64,000 nucleotides of DNA from Pseudomonas shahriarae (GTDB lineage: Bacteria > Pseudomonadota > Gammaproteobacteria > Pseudomonadales > Pseudomonadaceae). Location: NCBI RefSeq assembly GCF_014268455.2, contig NZ_CP077085.1, positions 3,079,001 through 3,143,000 on the forward strand. The letters run 5' to 3'. Below the pieces are notes generated by a model. It made no database searches, was not told the origin of the DNA, and saw only the letters and a program-made list of their open reading frames with translations. The translations under genes and the position numbers were made by a program. This document shows, piece by piece, positions 1 through 8,780 of this stretch (the stretch's first letter is position 1; each line of letters begins with the position of its first letter).

Positions 1-1833
1 GTGCGGACCTTTCACTCGCGCATCCTGCCCATGGTTCGCAGCCTTCCGGGCTTTGAGCGGTTGCAGGCCTTCGAAAACCTGCGCAGCGGCCTCTACGATG
101 ACGAGGCCGACAGCAACCCCTTCGACCTGCGCATCAACGATGCCCAGCGCCAGCAGCTCAATGCCTGCTACCACGGCCTCTACGGCCGGCATGCACGTTT
201 TCGCGAGTTGATTGCACCGATGGCCCGCCATGCCTTGCAGCTCAAGGAGCTGGAGCGCGACCACCCGGATGTGCAAAAACGCGTGGCCGTCACCGAGTTG
301 GCGGCCAAGCGCGATGAAGAATTGTGCGATGTGATCGAGGATCTGTGGTTCCGGGCCGGCGCATGGCCGATCAAGGGCATCGAGCCGAACCGCCAGCGTG
401 TTGAAATCAATGGTGCGTCGTTCCATTGCCATGGCTACAGCGCCGAGCTGGATGCCTGGGTAGTGCTGGGTTTCGACGCCAGGGAAAACCCACAGATCGC
501 CCGCTCTGGGGCTAAGCTGTCGGTGCGGGCTGAATGGGCGGTCAAGCGCACCCTGTTTCAAGCATTCTGCCGCAAGCCATTGATTTGGCTGGATAATTAC
601 GAATCATCCAGGCGCCTGTTGAGCAGCCTGGCGGGGGATGCCAGCTCCGGCCCCGGGTTTGATTACAAGGTCAAGGGTGAGTTGGCTTCAGCGCCATTGC
701 TGGACTGTTTCGTGAGCGCCGCCGGCTTTATCGAGAACCTCGGCCTGGACGTGCCCACGGCGGTGGGCCAGATGAGCTTTGCCAAGGATGACCCGGACCG
801 CGGCTTCTTCGAGGCCCTGAGTATTTTCTGGAAGGCCCTGGAAGATCATCTGCTGGACCAGTCGCCGCCGATCATGACCTACAACCGCATGTTTTCGCTG
901 TTTGGCGAGAACACGCCAGAAAACCTCAAGCTGCTCAGCGACGGGCTGTTGCGCCCGCTGTCGCACTTGATGATCGACGAATTCCAGGATGTCTCGCCAC
1001 AGATCGTGTCGTGGATCCGCGCCAGCCTGCGCGAGATCCGCAGCCGTGGGCCGGCGCTGCATGTGGGGCGCGCGGCCCAGCATTCTTCGCTGCTCTGTGT
1101 CGGTGATGACTGGCAGTCGATCTATGGCTGGCGCGGCAGTTCGCCCAAGTACTTCATGGAGTTCAACAAGGAGTTCCCGTCGCCGACCACCACGCGGGTG
1201 ATGCTCGGGGAGAACTTCCGCAGTCATCAGCACATCATTGATGCGGCCGAACATATCGTTAAAGCCGCACCGGCAATCAGCGGCAAGAAGGCCAAGGCCA
1301 GCGGCGCAGCCAGGGCGCTGGTGCCGGTACAGGTGCTGGATCGTGACGAGGCGGGCCTGGCGCAGCAGTTGCTGGCGCACTATCAACGGGGCGAATCGGT
1401 ATTGATGCTGTATCGAAAAAGCAGCGATAAGCTATTGATTCAGGAGCATATTCGGTCTGTAGTTAACCTTGATTCTAGCTTGCCGCCGGGCATGCGCCGC
1501 TTTAAGCAACTGACCTACCACAGCGCCAAGGGGCTGCAGGCGGATGCCGTGTTTTTGCTTGGCGACTGCCAGCACCTGACCCGTTCGCCTTACAAGAACC
1601 AGGTGTACCGCATGGCCGGCCTTGGCAAGGACGGGGATGCCGAGCCTTACGACAATGCGCAAAAAGACGAAGTGCTGCGCCTGGCCTATGTCGGGATTAC
1701 CCGGGCGGTGAGCCATTGCTATTGGTATGTCGAAGGGCAGGATGGCCAGGTGGGGCATGCGCCCAGGGCGTCGGATCGGGTGGCGGGGGGCAAGGCGTTC
1801 TTTGATGATCGCCGCGCCATTAAAGCGCAATAA
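1..1833 (+). CDS. UvrD/Rep-type superfamily 1 DNA helicase, 5' end outside window
   Basis: This is the C-terminal 610 residues of a superfamily 1A helicase. Motif II (DEFQD, about residue 328) and motif III (GDDWQSIYGWRG, about 369) are clear. A motif IV region (ENFRSHQ) and motifs V/VI (TYHSAKGLQAD, then LRLAYVGITRA) follow. No Walker A P-loop (GxGKT) is present, so the N-terminal 1A domain must lie left of the window. The GTG at base 1 is simply the window edge, not a supported start. Such proteins unwind DNA 3'-5' in repair or defence. The substrate cannot be deduced here, and it is followed by a REP hairpin rather than a partner gene. Confidence 0.85.
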   Translation: MRTFHSRILPMVRSLPGFERLQAFENLRSGLYDDEADSNPFDLRINDAQRQQLNACYHGLYGRHARFRELIAPMARHALQLKELERDHPDVQKRVAVTELAAKRDEELCDVIEDLWFRAGAWPIKGIEPNRQRVEINGASFHCHGYSAELDAWVVLGFDARENPQIARSGAKLSVRAEWAVKRTLFQAFCRKPLIWLDNYESSRRLLSSLAGDASSGPGFDYKVKGELASAPLLDCFVSAAGFIENLGLDVPTAVGQMSFAKDDPDRGFFEALSIFWKALEDHLLDQSPPIMTYNRMFSLFGENTPENLKLLSDGLLRPLSHLMIDEFQDVSPQIVSWIRASLREIRSRGPALHVGRAAQHSSLLCVGDDWQSIYGWRGSSPKYFMEFNKEFPSPTTTRVMLGENFRSHQHIIDAAEHIVKAAPAISGKKAKASGAARALVPVQVLDRDEAGLAQQLLAHYQRGESVLMLYRKSSDKLLIQEHIRSVVNLDSSLPPGMRRFKQLTYHSAKGLQADAVFLLGDCQHLTRSPYKNQVYRMAGLGKDGDAEPYDNAQKDEVLRLAYVGITRAVSHCYWYVEGQDGQVGHAPRASDRVAGGKAFFDDRRAIKAQ

Positions 1834-1840
1834 ATCAAAT

Positions 1841-1875
1841 GTGGGAGCTGTCTCGCCGGGCGGGACAGCTCCCAC
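1841..1875. repeat. REP-like inverted repeat
   Basis: Perfect 12-bp arms GTGGGAGCTGTC and GACAGCTCCCAC enclose an 11-base loop. The GTGGGAGC arm is the usual Pseudomonas REP signature. It sits between the converging helicase and DUF1652 genes, where it could also stop transcription, though there is no T-run. Confidence 0.8.
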
Positions 1876-1880
1876 ACCCT

Positions 1881-2153
1881 TCAGGCCTGCAGCAACTTTG
1901 GCCGCACAAACGATTCCAGCTCAGCCTCGATCGCTTCGATAATCCGCTCCACATCCGTGGCATTCATCACCGTGGCGCAGGGAATGCCAGCGATGGCAAT
2001 CAGGGTTTCACCACTCTCTCGGTCAAACAGGCGCGCAATCAGGCTGCCGGGTGCGTCCATGCTGCCTTCAAAACCGACCGGATGAAAATGCCAGCGCATC
2101 AACTGACATGCGTTGGGGAACGTCACTTTGTTCATGTGGCCCACCTTGTTCAT
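1881..2153 (-). CDS. DUF1652 family protein
   Basis: Small 90-residue protein of unknown function resembling the Pseudomonas DUF1652 family. The pattern is a short N-terminal hydrophobic/aromatic stretch (NACQLMRWHFHP), then a SLIARLFDRESGETLIAIAG core, then a helical end (VERIIEAIEAELESF). The ATG at 2153 is preceded by a good AAAGGAAG ribosome site, which supports the longer of two possible starts. It is monocistronic and converges on the helicase. No signal peptide or membrane segment is visible. Family assignment is from memory of the conserved pattern. Confidence 0.7.
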   Translation of the reverse strand: MNKVGHMNKVTFPNACQLMRWHFHPVGFEGSMDAPGSLIARLFDRESGETLIAIAGIPCATVMNATDVERIIEAIEAELESFVRPKLLQA

Positions 2154-2410
2154 TGAGCACTTCCTTTAGCTCGCGGCAAGGGTGTCAGAACCATCAATGG
2201 TGCTGACTGTGAAGCTTAAAAAATAGCACTCACTTGCAGTGAGCAGCGGAGTTTTTTCTATCCGTTCGGCAGTTGCTTGCAAGAAGTTTGACGTGGGTCA
2301 TGTCTTACAAATACTTAGGCAAAAGGCCACCACTTAAAACTGTCACGTTGCCATTGAAGCCCTTGGTAAAGTTGTGCAAGCTCCAGGCTTTAGCCGTTTT
2401 CGAGCGTTGT

Positions 2411-3235
2411 ATGCCACAGACCGTCCCGGCCGATAGCCCGCAACAGACGCAAGCGACTGCCGAGGTGGTGTTGCGCCATCATCTTTGCTGGAAACACCGG
2501 GACCTGGACGGGGTGATGGCGCACTATCACCCGGATATCCAGTACCACGACTTCTTCCAGAACCGCGTGGTGTGCTTCGACCAGTTGCGTGAGTACCTGC
2601 AAGCCAGCATGCCCCGCGACCCCGACGAAGGCATTGAACACACCGACCGCATTCGCACCGACGGCGATACCGCCTTTATCCAGTATCGCGTGACCTTGCG
2701 TGGCGGCCAGGGCCTGGTGTCGTTTCGCACCAGTGAGGCGATCACCGTGCGTGACGGGCTGATCTGGTGCGTCAACGAATACGCGTCCCTGGTGCACGAG
2801 CCCGCCACCAGCCGCTCCCAGTCCCAGGCTACGCGGCCGACCGTCAGCCGCCTGGGCCTGTCGCCCCAGCAACTGAGTTACCTGGCCAACGATCTGCAGC
2901 AGTACTTCCAGCGCCAGCAACCCTATCTCGACCCGGAACTGGACCTGCAGCGGGTGGCCAAGGAATGTGGTTACAGCCGCAACCAGATTTCCTACCTGCT
3001 CAACCAGGTGCTGGGGCAGAGCTTCTACCGCTACGTCAACCAGGCCCGCCTGCAGCATTTACTGGCGGCGCTGGACGGCGCCACGCCGCCGATCCGTATC
3101 GACGAGCTGGCGTTTGCCGCCGGTTTCAATTCCTTGTCGGCGTTTTACAGCTGTTTCCGCCAGCACACTGGCTTGTCGCCCAAGGCCTACGTCAAACAAA
3201 TTTCCCTGCGTGCACGCGCGCAAGACGACGACTGA
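2411..3235 (+). CDS. AraC-family transcriptional regulator with SnoaL-like N-terminal domain
   Basis: 274 residues. The first about 130 form a SnoaL/NTF2-like pocket (LRHHLCWKHRDLDGVMAHYHPDIQYHDF), likely the ligand-sensing part. The last about 100 form the AraC double helix-turn-helix (ELDLQRVAKECGYSRNQISYLLNQ ... IDELAFAAGFNSLSAFYSCFRQHTGLSPKAYV). The open frame extends upstream to 2273, but the ATG at 2411 gives the natural domain start. It lies just before the FAD oxidoreductase-cupin-PotF genes on the same strand and is a plausible local activator of them. The ligand is unknown, and a polyamine or amino acid is only inferred from the neighbours. Confidence 0.88.
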   Translation: MPQTVPADSPQQTQATAEVVLRHHLCWKHRDLDGVMAHYHPDIQYHDFFQNRVVCFDQLREYLQASMPRDPDEGIEHTDRIRTDGDTAFIQYRVTLRGGQGLVSFRTSEAITVRDGLIWCVNEYASLVHEPATSRSQSQATRPTVSRLGLSPQQLSYLANDLQQYFQRQQPYLDPELDLQRVAKECGYSRNQISYLLNQVLGQSFYRYVNQARLQHLLAALDGATPPIRIDELAFAAGFNSLSAFYSCFRQHTGLSPKAYVKQISLRARAQDDD

Positions 3236-3283
3236 AGCCAGGCACTAGGATCACGCCATCGACGTTTGGTGGTGGAGTTCGGC

Positions 3284-4690
3284 ATGCCGGCATGGCGCAA
3301 GATCAGTTTATGGATGGACCAGCTGCAAGAGCCGCTGGAGGCGCGTGCGTCCCTCGGGCAGGACCTGGATGTCGATGTGGCCATTATTGGCGCCGGCTAC
3401 ACCGGGTTGTGGACCGCCTATTACCTCAAGCGCCACGCGCCGCAGCTCAAGGTGGTGATCATCGAGGCGCAGACCGCCGGTTTTGGCGCTTCCGGGCGCA
3501 ACGGTGGCTGGCTGATGGGCAATCTGCTGGGCGAAGATCGCTTGCTGGCAGGGCTGCCCGCCGAGCAGCGCCGGGCCTCGTTTGACCTGCTGCACGGCAT
3601 CCCCGATGAAGTCGGGCAGGTGTTGCAGCGCGAAGGTATCGACTGCGACTACCGCAAAGGCGGGGCGTTGCACTGCGCCGCCCGTTACCCCGAGCAGGAA
3701 GCCAGCCTGCGCGAATACCTGGCCAAGCTGCATGGCCAGGGCCTGACCGACGACGACTATCGCTGGCTCAGCCCCGAACAATTGGCCGGGCAGATCCGCA
3801 TCGCCTCGGCCTATGGTGCGGTCTACACCCCCCACGTCGCGACGATCCACCCGGCCAAGCTGGTGCGCGGGTTGGCGCGGGTGGTCGAGGCCATGGGCGT
3901 GGCGATCTACGAGAACAGCCCGGTCACCCACTGGCAGTCCGGCAGCCTGCGCACCGAGCAGGCCCAGGTCCGCGCCTCGTGGGTGGTGCCGGCGGTGGAG
4001 GGCTATGCGCCGACGCTCAAGCCCCTGGGTCGCTATCAACTGCCGGTGCAGAGCCTGATCGTCGCCACCGAACCCCTGCCGGCCAGTACCTGGGAGGAAA
4101 TCGGCCTGAATCAAGGCCAGGCCTTCGGTGAAAGCAGCCGCCAGGTCACCTACGGCCAGCGCACCGCCGATAACCGCCTGGTGTTCGGGGCGCGCGGTGG
4201 CTATCAGTTTGCCGGCAAGCTGCGCCACAACTTCGACCTCACCGACAGCGAAGTGGAACTGCGCCGCTACCTGTTCTGCGAGCTGTTCCCGCAACTCAAG
4301 CATGTGCGGGTCACCCACTCCTGGGGCGGCAACCTCGGCATGTCGCGGCGTTTCCGGCCGCACATGCTGTGCGACCAACAGCGCGGCATCGCCTTGTCCG
4401 GCGGGTATGGCGGGGAGGGCGTGGGCGCCAGCAACCTGGGTGGCCGGACCCTGGCCGACCTGATCCTGGGGCGCGACACGCCGCTGGTCCAGCAGCCATG
4501 GGTGTTGCGCGACGGCGGCCTGAGTGCCCTCCGGGGCTGGGAGCCGGAGCCGTGCCGCTGGTTGGGCTACAACGCCATCATTCGCAGTTTTGTCCATGAG
4601 GACCAGACCCTGGCCGACCCGAACACCGCGCCCTGGCGGCGCAAGCTGGCCAGTGGGATTGCCGGTTTCATGGAAGGTTTCATGCACTAA
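3284..4690 (+). CDS. FAD-dependent oxidoreductase, gamma-glutamylputrescine oxidase-like
   Basis: 468-residue flavoprotein of the DAO/PuuB type, which oxidises a primary or secondary amine to an aldehyde or imine plus H2O2. The Rossmann dinucleotide motif VDVAIIGAGYTGLWTAYYL lies near the N-terminus. GASGRNGGW follows, the usual second FAD contact in this group. The C-terminal GGYGGEGVGASNLGGRTLADL closes the FAD site. The ATG at 3284 has GGTGGAG upstream, and earlier codons in frame are unsupported. The cupin and polyamine-binding protein follow at short spacing, supporting a role in polyamine or related amine breakdown. The exact substrate is not established. Confidence 0.87.
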   Translation: MPAWRKISLWMDQLQEPLEARASLGQDLDVDVAIIGAGYTGLWTAYYLKRHAPQLKVVIIEAQTAGFGASGRNGGWLMGNLLGEDRLLAGLPAEQRRASFDLLHGIPDEVGQVLQREGIDCDYRKGGALHCAARYPEQEASLREYLAKLHGQGLTDDDYRWLSPEQLAGQIRIASAYGAVYTPHVATIHPAKLVRGLARVVEAMGVAIYENSPVTHWQSGSLRTEQAQVRASWVVPAVEGYAPTLKPLGRYQLPVQSLIVATEPLPASTWEEIGLNQGQAFGESSRQVTYGQRTADNRLVFGARGGYQFAGKLRHNFDLTDSEVELRRYLFCELFPQLKHVRVTHSWGGNLGMSRRFRPHMLCDQQRGIALSGGYGGEGVGASNLGGRTLADLILGRDTPLVQQPWVLRDGGLSALRGWEPEPCRWLGYNAIIRSFVHEDQTLADPNTAPWRRKLASGIAGFMEGFMH

Positions 4691-4711
4691 GTCGCTTCAA
4701 TCACCACAGGT

Positions 4712-5059
4712 ATGACCATGAGCATTACCCAATTCAAAGACACCCTTAACCGCCACTTGCCGGACTCAAACCCGGTCGCCGTGCCCCTGGGCACTCCGGT
4801 TGCCGTGGCCTCCACCCTCAGCGTAGAGCGCAACGACGGCGTCGAAACCGGTATCTGGGAATGCACCCCCGGCCGCTGGCGGCGCCAGATCGTGGCCCAG
4901 GAGTTCTGTCACTTTATCCAGGGCCGCTGCACCTTCACCCCCGATGACGGCGAAACCCTGCATATCGAAGCCGGCGATGCACTGATGTTGCCGGCCAACA
5001 GCACGGGCATCTGGGATATCCAGGAGACCGTGCGCAAGACCTATGTGTTGATCCTCTAA
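4712..5059 (+). CDS. Small cupin-domain protein
   Basis: 115 residues forming a single cupin barrel of the DUF861/ureidoglycine-aminohydrolase-like type. Visible features are WECTPGRWRRQIVAQEFCHFIQGRCTFTPDDGE, then IEAGDALMLPANSTGIWDI. This class is commonly encoded next to PuuB-like oxidases and is probably an accessory enzyme or a binding protein. Metal ligands are incomplete: one His and the Glu are seen, so catalysis is uncertain. Two ATGs lie six bases apart (4712, 4718) and either could be used. It lies 21 bases after the oxidoreductase, so it is likely cotranscribed. Confidence 0.8.
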   Translation: MTMSITQFKDTLNRHLPDSNPVAVPLGTPVAVASTLSVERNDGVETGIWECTPGRWRRQIVAQEFCHFIQGRCTFTPDDGETLHIEAGDALMLPANSTGIWDIQETVRKTYVLIL

Positions 5060-5119
5060 TCTTTTGATCCTTGATCGCCTGCCATAAAAACAGCCCTATA
5101 ACCGCCAGGAAATCGAACC

Positions 5120-6199
5120 ATGAGACCCATTGCCCTGTTGCCCTTGATGTTGGTGGCGTCCCTGACCCAGGCCGCCGAGACGGTGAAAATCTACAACTGG
5201 TCGAGCTACATCGCGCCGGACACCACCAAGAACTTCCAGAAGGAAACCGGGATCGGTTTCAGCTACGACGTGTACGACAGCAACGAGACCCTGGACGGCA
5301 AGTTGATGACCGGTAACTCGGGCTACGACGTGGTGTTCCCGTCCAACCACTTCATGGCCCGGCAGATCCAGGGCGGGGCCCTGAAAAAGCTCGACAAGAG
5401 CCAGTTGCCGAACTGGAAAAACCTCAACCCGGTGCTGCTCAAGGCCCTGCAAACCAACGACCCGGGCAATGAACACGGCTTCCCGTACCTGTGGGGCAGC
5501 ACCGGCATCGGCTACAACATCGACAAGGTCAAGGCAGTGCTGGGCGACGACGCGCCGGTCAACTCCTGGGACTTGATCTTCAAGCCCGAATACATGGAAA
5601 AACTCAGTAAATGCGGGGTGGCGATCCTCGACAACGGCCCGGAACTGCTGCCCATTGCCCTGAATTACCTGGGCTTGCCGCACCACAGCAAGAACCCCGA
5701 AGACTATAAAAAGGCCGAGGCGCTGTTGATCAAAGTGCGGCCGTACATTGCCTACTTCCACTCCTCGAAATACACCGGCGACCTGGCCAATGGCGACATC
5801 TGCGTGGCAGTGGGTTTTTCGGGTGACGTGCTGCAGGCCGAAAGCCGCGCCAAGGAAGCCAAGAATGGCGTGAAGATCGGCTACAACATCCCCAAGGAAG
5901 GCGCCGCGATCTGGTTCGACATGGTCGCCATGCCCGCCGATGCCCCGGATGAGAAGGCCGGCTATGCCTTTATGAACTACCTGCTGCGCCCGGACGTGAT
6001 GGCCGACATCACCAACTTCGTGCACTACGCCAACGGCAACAGCGCCGCCGACAGCCTGGTAGACCCGTTGATCAAGAGCGACACCAAGGTGTACCCGAGC
6101 GAGGAAATGATGGGCAAGCTCTTCGCCCTCGAAGCCATGCCGATGAAGATCGACCGTGTTCGCACGCGGATATGGAACACTATCCGTACCGGGCGCTAA
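5120..6199 (+). CDS. Periplasmic polyamine-binding protein, PotF/SpuD-like
   Basis: 359 residues with a cleavable signal peptide (MRPIALLPLMLVASLTQAAE). The mature start VKIYNWSSYIAPDTTKNFQKETG is typical of PotD/PotF/SpuD/SpuE solute-binding proteins. LWGSTGIGYNIDKVKA and the later YIAYFHSSKYTGDLANGDICVAVGFSGDVLQA are conserved in the family. It should capture putrescine, spermidine or a related amine for an ABC importer. No permease or ATPase gene is adjacent, so it must use components encoded elsewhere or serve as a sensor. AGGA lies upstream of the ATG. It follows the cupin after 60 bases, in the same likely operon. Confidence 0.9.
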   Translation: MRPIALLPLMLVASLTQAAETVKIYNWSSYIAPDTTKNFQKETGIGFSYDVYDSNETLDGKLMTGNSGYDVVFPSNHFMARQIQGGALKKLDKSQLPNWKNLNPVLLKALQTNDPGNEHGFPYLWGSTGIGYNIDKVKAVLGDDAPVNSWDLIFKPEYMEKLSKCGVAILDNGPELLPIALNYLGLPHHSKNPEDYKKAEALLIKVRPYIAYFHSSKYTGDLANGDICVAVGFSGDVLQAESRAKEAKNGVKIGYNIPKEGAAIWFDMVAMPADAPDEKAGYAFMNYLLRPDVMADITNFVHYANGNSAADSLVDPLIKSDTKVYPSEEMMGKLFALEAMPMKIDRVRTRIWNTIRTGR

Positions 6200-6319
6200 G
6201 GCAGCACGCTTAGCCTGGAGGGGGCTGGAGTGTCAGGTTAGATAAATGTGACTGACACACCGCCCGCTCCCACAGGGGGAACTCGGCGAGCAGAGAATTG
6301 TGTCCACACCACAAGTCAA

Positions 6320-6357
6320 ATGTGGGAGCTGGCTGGCCTGCGATAGCGGTAGGCCAG
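6320..6357. repeat. REP-like element
   Basis: TGTGGGAGCTGG is followed by CTGGCCT and, 11 bases later, AGGCCAG. This matches a Pseudomonas REP family variant and lies between the converging binding-protein and LuxR genes. Confidence 0.65.
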
Positions 6358-6399
6358 TCGACACATCCTTACTTGATCCACCACTCCCGCGTGCCTGCC

Positions 6400-7194
6400 C
6401 TATGGGTTATCCAGGTCATGCCCCAACGACTGGATAAACAACGAAAACAACTCCGGCTGCGACGAGATATCCAGCTTGGCGTACAGGTGCCGGCGATGCA
6501 CCTTGACCGTGTCCGGCGAGATGCTCAGGCGTTCGGCCATGGCCTTGGATGAGAACCCGCGCAATACCAGGCGGGCGATTTCCAGTTCGCGCTCGGACAA
6601 CACCCCACTGCCAAAATGGCTCAACGCATCGCGAATCTGGCTGGCCATGGCCTCGCCGGCCGGTGCGCGCCGGGTGCTCTGCTGCCAGTGCTGCTGCATC
6701 AGTGGCAGCACCCACGCCGCCAGCAGGGTCAGCAGCCCGGTTTCAGACGCGGTAAACACCCGCTGCATCCCCAGGGACAACGACAAGGTGCCCACCCCCG
6801 GCAGTTGCAGGATGAACTGCACCTCATCCTCCAGCACATTGTCGTGAAAGTAATTGAGGAAGTACTCGCTCTGGCGGAAATGGTCCGGCGCCACCTCTTC
6901 CAGGCGATACACGCCGCAGGCATAGCCTTCGCGGCAGGCCTGGAAGAACGGGTCGAGCAAGTACAAACCATTGAGGTACACCAGCATCGACGCCGGCTTG
7001 CTGGTGGGCTGCGCGTCGTACTCCTCCAGCGCCTGGGGCGGGCCATCCAGCGGGTAGAAGATTGCCAGGGCGTTATCGAACGCCAGGTTCTGGTGCAGCA
7101 GCAACACCAGTTGCTTCCAGAAACGCTCGGTGCCAATTTGCGACACCGTCCGACCCAGCCCCGCATGCATGCCGATTTCCCTGAACAGGCTCAT
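6400..7194 (-). CDS. LuxR-family transcriptional regulator
   Basis: 264 residues. The C-terminal about 65 residues are a LuxR/NarL helix-turn-helix (LSERELEIARLVLRGFSSKAMAERLSISPDTVKVHRRHLYAKL). The N-terminal part is a non-receiver sensing region of unknown ligand (DNALAIFYPLDGPPQ, LLDPFFQACREG). No phosphoacceptor Asp context is seen, so it is not a response regulator. The in-frame extension to 7227 would start with TTG; the ATG at 7194 is preferred. It is transcribed away from the APC permease gene at 7407, a usual arrangement for a regulator and its target. Confidence 0.87.
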   Translation of the reverse strand: MSLFREIGMHAGLGRTVSQIGTERFWKQLVLLLHQNLAFDNALAIFYPLDGPPQALEEYDAQPTSKPASMLVYLNGLYLLDPFFQACREGYACGVYRLEEVAPDHFRQSEYFLNYFHDNVLEDEVQFILQLPGVGTLSLSLGMQRVFTASETGLLTLLAAWVLPLMQQHWQQSTRRAPAGEAMASQIRDALSHFGSGVLSERELEIARLVLRGFSSKAMAERLSISPDTVKVHRRHLYAKLDISSQPELFSLFIQSLGHDLDNP

Positions 7195-7406
7195 GTGATG
7201 GGTTCCGATGGCTGAAAGATCGGCCAAGGGTTCGGCTTTTGCACGAGCCCGTCAAGGGGAGTACTCCAATAGGGGAATTGGCGGGTGCCGGCGCAGCGCC
7301 TAGATTCCCTGGCATTCAGCGGGAAACATATCCCGCACACGCATTCCCTTTTCGTTCCTGCCTCAACCAGCTTTCCAATAAAAAGAATAACCACGAGGAT
7401 AACGAC

Positions 7407-8771
7407 ATGAGCGCAACCCCCGCACCCGACGGCGTGCTGAAACCTACCTTGAGTGTGTTCGATGTGGTGGCCATTACCGTTTCGGCGGTCACCCCGGCCA
7501 GTTCCGTATTTGTTATTGCACCGTTCGCGATCCAGCAAGCGGGCAGCGGGGTGTTCCTGGCATTTGTGATGGCTGGGCTACTGGCGCTGATGTTCGCCTT
7601 TTGCTACGCGGAACTGGGGCGTGCCCATAACAGTGCCGGTGGCGAATACGTGTACGCCAAGCGCGTGTTTGGCGGCATGGCCGGCTACGCGACGTTCCTC
7701 ACGGTGCTGGTGATGCTGCTGTTTATCCCGCCGGTCCTGGCCACCGGCGCCGCGACCTACCTCAATAACGCCCTGGGCACGAAATTCGATTCACAAACCG
7801 TGGCCCTGGTGATTGTGGTGTGCAGTTACGCCCTGGGCATTCTCAATATCAAGCTCAACGCCTGGATCACCGGCACTTGCCTGCTGTTGGAAGTGGCGGC
7901 GTTGCTGGTGATTGTGTTTATCGGCTTTGGCAATCCGGTGCAGCCGGCCAGTGTGCTGTTCCAACCGCAGATCGTCGAAAACGGCGTGCTGCACCTGGCG
8001 CCCTGGGCCCTGGTGATCGGCGCGGTGGGCATCGGCCTGTTCTCGTTCAACGGCTACGGCCCGGCGGTGTTGCTGGCCGAAGACATGAAGTGCGGCGGCA
8101 AGGGCGTGCACAAGGCGGTGCTGTGGTCCCTGGGCCTGGTGGTGGTGATCGAGTTGGTGCCAATCACCGCGCTGTTGATCGGCGCGCCCTCCCTGAGCGA
8201 GATGATCAGCAGCCCGGACCCCATCGGCTACCTGCTGACCAGCCATGGTAATGAAACCCTGTCACGCCTGGTCAGCGCCGGGATCTTCCTCTCGGTGTTC
8301 AACGCCATCGTTGCCATCGTGATCCAGATCGGCCGGGTGGTGTTCAGCAGCGGCCGCGATGCGCTGTGGACGCCGACCATCAATAAACTCTTCACCCGCA
8401 TCCACCCGCGCTGGGATTCGCCATGGCTGGCCACGCTGTTCCTGGCGATCCCATCGGCACTGCTCAGCTTCAGCTCCAACCTGGCAGACCTGACGTCCTT
8501 CAGCGTGTTGTTGATCATGCTGGTGTACCTGATCGTCGCCCTGAGCGCGCTGATGAGCCGCGTGCTGTTGCGCGACCGCGAGCACCCGTACCGCATGCCC
8601 CTGTGGCCGGTGCCGGCACTGCTGGCCGTGGCGGGCGCGGGTTATCTGTTATTTACCTTGTTTAGCGCGGCGTCCATGCGCGACATCATGATTATCATCG
8701 GCCTGCTGGCCTTGTCGGTGATCCTGTACTGCATCAGCGGCCGGTCGAGTCCGGCGTTTCAGAAACTGTAA
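7407..8771 (+). CDS. APC-superfamily amino acid permease
   Basis: 454-residue inner-membrane transporter with about 12 hydrophobic segments. The first, LSVFDVVAITVSAVTPASSVFVIAPFAI, carries the broken helix of the APC fold. FAFCYAELGRAHNSAGGEYVYAKRVFG is the conserved loop between the second and third segments. It probably imports an amino acid, amine or dipeptide product by proton symport. The ATG at 7407 is preceded by an AGGA ribosome site; the frame upstream to 7239 overlaps the LuxR promoter and is not coding. A P1 peptidase starts 9 bases downstream, suggesting that peptide hydrolysis and uptake are linked. Confidence 0.9.
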   Translation: MSATPAPDGVLKPTLSVFDVVAITVSAVTPASSVFVIAPFAIQQAGSGVFLAFVMAGLLALMFAFCYAELGRAHNSAGGEYVYAKRVFGGMAGYATFLTVLVMLLFIPPVLATGAATYLNNALGTKFDSQTVALVIVVCSYALGILNIKLNAWITGTCLLLEVAALLVIVFIGFGNPVQPASVLFQPQIVENGVLHLAPWALVIGAVGIGLFSFNGYGPAVLLAEDMKCGGKGVHKAVLWSLGLVVVIELVPITALLIGAPSLSEMISSPDPIGYLLTSHGNETLSRLVSAGIFLSVFNAIVAIVIQIGRVVFSSGRDALWTPTINKLFTRIHPRWDSPWLATLFLAIPSALLSFSSNLADLTSFSVLLIMLVYLIVALSALMSRVLLRDREHPYRMPLWPVPALLAVAGAGYLLFTLFSAASMRDIMIIIGLLALSVILYCISGRSSPAFQKL

Positions 8772-8780
8772 GGAGTGGTT

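Noticed and set aside
5096..6025. Minus-strand open frame of 309 codons
   Set aside because: Shadow of the PotF-like gene.
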